From contig SMXP01000140.1 in assembly GCA_004356335.1 (NCBI GenBank), forward strand, positions 1 through 8,718: 8,718 bases of DNA, in the 5' to 3' direction. The notes under the pieces were generated by a model. It searched no databases, was not told the origin of the DNA, and worked only from the letters and a program-made list of their open reading frames with translations. Position numbers and translations under genes: made by a program. Shown here piece after piece: positions 7,437 through 8,718 of the stretch. How positions within the stretch are numbered: the stretch's first letter is position 1; the number at the start of each line of letters is the position of its first letter. Source of the stretch: Alphaproteobacteria bacterium. Its GTDB lineage: Bacteria; Pseudomonadota; Alphaproteobacteria; SMXP01.

Positions 7437-7532
7437 GTGCGCAAAAGTGTGTGCGGTTTTGTGCGCAAACGGCGCGACCAAACAATAACTTAGAGCATCG
7501 CAAGTGATGCCAAAACAGCGAGCGATGCTCTA
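7437..7532 (+). repeat. Composite palindromic intergenic repeat, copy 2
   Basis: A weak first module (GTGCGCAAAA from 7437 facing TTTTGTGCGC ending about 7467, pairing with a bulge) precedes the linker at 7472-7496, which matches copy 1 at 22 of 25 positions. The second module is a perfect 11-bp inverted repeat, TAGAGCATCGC (7491-7501) and GCGATGCTCTA (7522-7532), with a 20-nt loop. It fills most of the 152-bp gap between the FAD dehydrogenase and the LLM gene. There is no T-run after it, so I do not call it an intrinsic terminator; it may reduce read-through or affect mRNA stability. Confidence 0.8.
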
Positions 7533-7555
7533 GCATTTCCAAGATTAATTGACTC

Positions 7556-8566
7556 ATGAAAATCGGCGTCATTCTGGATTCAAGGGCGAATGCCAACGAA
7601 CTGGCTGAACTTGGGCGCTTGGCCGAGAAAAATGGTCTTGGTTCGATTTGGACATCGAGCCTTCTGGATTCCAGAGACCCCTTTATCAATTTCTCGATCG
7701 CTGCCGCCAATACGGAAAAAATTCGGTTGGGGCCCATTGCGGTCAACCCTTACGACATACACCCCGTTCGCATCACCACATCTTTGTTGACGCTCAACGA
7801 AATGTGCCAGGGTCGTGCTCATATTGTCATTGGCGGTGGTGGCGAGGCCCTGGAAGCCCTGGGCATCGAGCCCAAACGACGGGTCGGCGCGGTCAAAGAA
7901 TGTGTCCAGATTATAAAAGGCGCCTCGCCCGATACGCCGTTAAATTACCAGGGAAGCCTCTATCAAGTGAAAGGGTATCACCCGTTTTGGGTCGAGGCGG
8001 ACGCACCAAAAGTTTATGTCGGCGCCAATATGCCGCAAATGCTGACCATGTCGGCGCGTGAAGCAGATGGCATCATGTTAAGCGACCTGACGCCGCCGCT
8101 CATCCGCGAGGCCATTCAAACAGCACAGCAAGGACTTGCAACTCGGGCCGTGCCAAAAGAAGATTTTGGTTTTAATAACTTTTTCGCTTGGCACGTCTAC
8201 CAAGACAAGGACGAAGGCGTGAAAGAAGCACGCCAATGGCTGGCATTAAGAGGTCTATTCCGGAGATGGGTGATCACCACGTTCTTGAGCGACCAAGATT
8301 ACGATCTTATCGAATCGAAATTTTCGGCCTTCTTTAATGCGCTCGCCCAAAGAACGCACGTCATCGAAGGCGTCCCCGATCGGATCCTAGACCAATTGGT
8401 CGATAATCTTACTTTTACCGGACATGTCAGTGACATCGATCACGTCATCGACCGGTTGCAAGAGTTCAAAGCCGCCGGACTGACGGAAATCGCTCTTCGC
8501 CTCTATCAAAAGCCTGCGGAGTCCATACGCCTGATCGGCGCAAAAGTCGTTCCCGCACTTGCCTAG
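7556..8566 (+). CDS. LLM class (luciferase-like) flavin- or F420-dependent oxidoreductase, Mer-like
   Basis: The 336-residue protein has the TIM-barrel pattern of bacterial luciferase-like enzymes. The N-terminal strand is MKIGVILD, followed by KIRLGPIAVNPYDIHP (55-70), RITTSLLTLNEMCQGRAHIVIGGGG (72-96) and ALGIEPKRRVGAVKE (101-115). This order and wording resemble F420-dependent methylenetetrahydromethanopterin reductase (Mer) more than the alkanesulfonate (SsuD) or NtaA monooxygenases. Whether it uses F420, FMNH2 or another flavin cannot be told here. The start is the ATG at 7556; its upstream sequence has no clear Shine-Dalgarno, unlike the two preceding genes, so its translation or transcription may be controlled separately. 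It lies 152 bp after the FAD dehydrogenase on the same strand, with a palindromic repeat in between. It might oxygenate or oxidise/reduce the pathway substrate, but no specific reaction can be assigned. Confidence 0.85.
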   Translation: MKIGVILDSRANANELAELGRLAEKNGLGSIWTSSLLDSRDPFINFSIAAANTEKIRLGPIAVNPYDIHPVRITTSLLTLNEMCQGRAHIVIGGGGEALEALGIEPKRRVGAVKECVQIIKGASPDTPLNYQGSLYQVKGYHPFWVEADAPKVYVGANMPQMLTMSAREADGIMLSDLTPPLIREAIQTAQQGLATRAVPKEDFGFNNFFAWHVYQDKDEGVKEARQWLALRGLFRRWVITTFLSDQDYDLIESKFSAFFNALAQRTHVIEGVPDRILDQLVDNLTFTGHVSDIDHVIDRLQEFKAAGLTEIALRLYQKPAESIRLIGAKVVPALA

Positions 8567-8616
8567 GGTCTTTCCGGTTTTGATGGAATCAAAACCTGAC
8601 CCTAAGTTGTTGTTTT
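8564..8616 (+). terminator. Possible transcription terminator after the LLM gene (within repeat copy 3)
   Basis: On the plus strand, the nested hairpin (7-bp lower stem and perfect 9-bp upper stem) is followed by a T-rich tract, AGTTGTTGTTTT, at about 8605-8616. It begins at the LLM stop codon. The T-run is interrupted by G, so termination strength is uncertain; it may serve mainly as an RNA 3'-end stabiliser. Confidence 0.45.
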
Positions 8617-8718
8617 ATCGTGTTTCCGGACGGAAAACCGGGTCCGTTCATCCCTTCAATCGATCCACCGGATCGATTGACCTTGGCAAGGATGGTCTTC
8701 ACTCCTGGAAACACTCTA
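8564..8718 (-). repeat. Composite palindromic intergenic repeat, copy 3 (opposite orientation, reaches the window edge)
   Basis: Read on the minus strand, this has the same order of parts as copy 1: outer arms GTGTTTCC (8707-8714) and GGAAACAC (8620-8627), an inner perfect 11-bp stem with a 3-nt loop (8656-8666 and 8670-8680), the CCGGTTTTCCGTCC block and the AAAACAA..ACTTAG linker. The second module has arms TAGGGTC (8564-8570) and GACCCTA (8598-8604) around a nested perfect 9-bp stem, GGTTTTGAT (8576-8584) and ATCAAAACC (8588-8596). GATTCCATC in its loop also occurs in the loop of copy 1. The stop codon of the LLM gene is the first three bases of the element. Confidence 0.82.

Noticed and set aside
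2587..8718. CRISPR-like array from the repeated palindromes
   Set aside because: The copies are kilobases apart, diverged and in both orientations, with no spacer-repeat regularity or cas gene.

Overview
The window looks like accessory chromosome from an aerobic proteobacterium, most likely an alphaproteobacterium. This is inferred from moderately high GC, the outer-membrane TonB-dependent receptor, the enzyme families present and the palindromic intergenic repeats; no marker gene confirms it. I see no tRNA, rRNA, CRISPR array, transposase or phage gene.

Layout: positions 1-598 (minus) hold the N-terminal part of a TonB-dependent receptor cut by the window edge. Positions 599-1071 hold no convincing gene. 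Positions 1072-2571 (minus) encode a 499-residue protein of the 4-hydroxybutyryl-CoA dehydratase branch of the HpaB flavoprotein family, with the catalytic and iron-sulfur ligand residues present. A 354-bp divergent intergenic region follows. Four plus-strand genes then run to 8566: a coniferyl-aldehyde-dehydrogenase-like ALDH, a thiamine-diphosphate enzyme of the kind usually labelled acetolactate synthase large subunit or IlvX, an FAD-linked D-2-hydroxyacid dehydrogenase (GlcD/D2HGDH type), and, after a 152-bp gap, a luciferase-like (LLM) flavin/F420 oxidoreductase resembling methylenetetrahydromethanopterin reductase.

Working together: the three tightly spaced genes (gaps of 34 and 40 bp) fit a chain-shortening route in which a 2-hydroxy acid is oxidised to a 2-oxo acid, decarboxylated to an aldehyde, and oxidised to an acid one carbon shorter. 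This parallels the mandelate pathway in logic. The dehydratase-like enzyme, LLM oxidoreductase and TonB receptor suggest a larger catabolic locus for an unidentified substrate. The substrate and the link between the two arms are inference.

The most structured non-coding signal is a dispersed composite palindromic repeat present in three diverged copies (about 2587-2713, 7437-7532, and 8564-8718 on the opposite strand). Each has a conserved linker next to a hairpin whose arms differ between copies but stay complementary.
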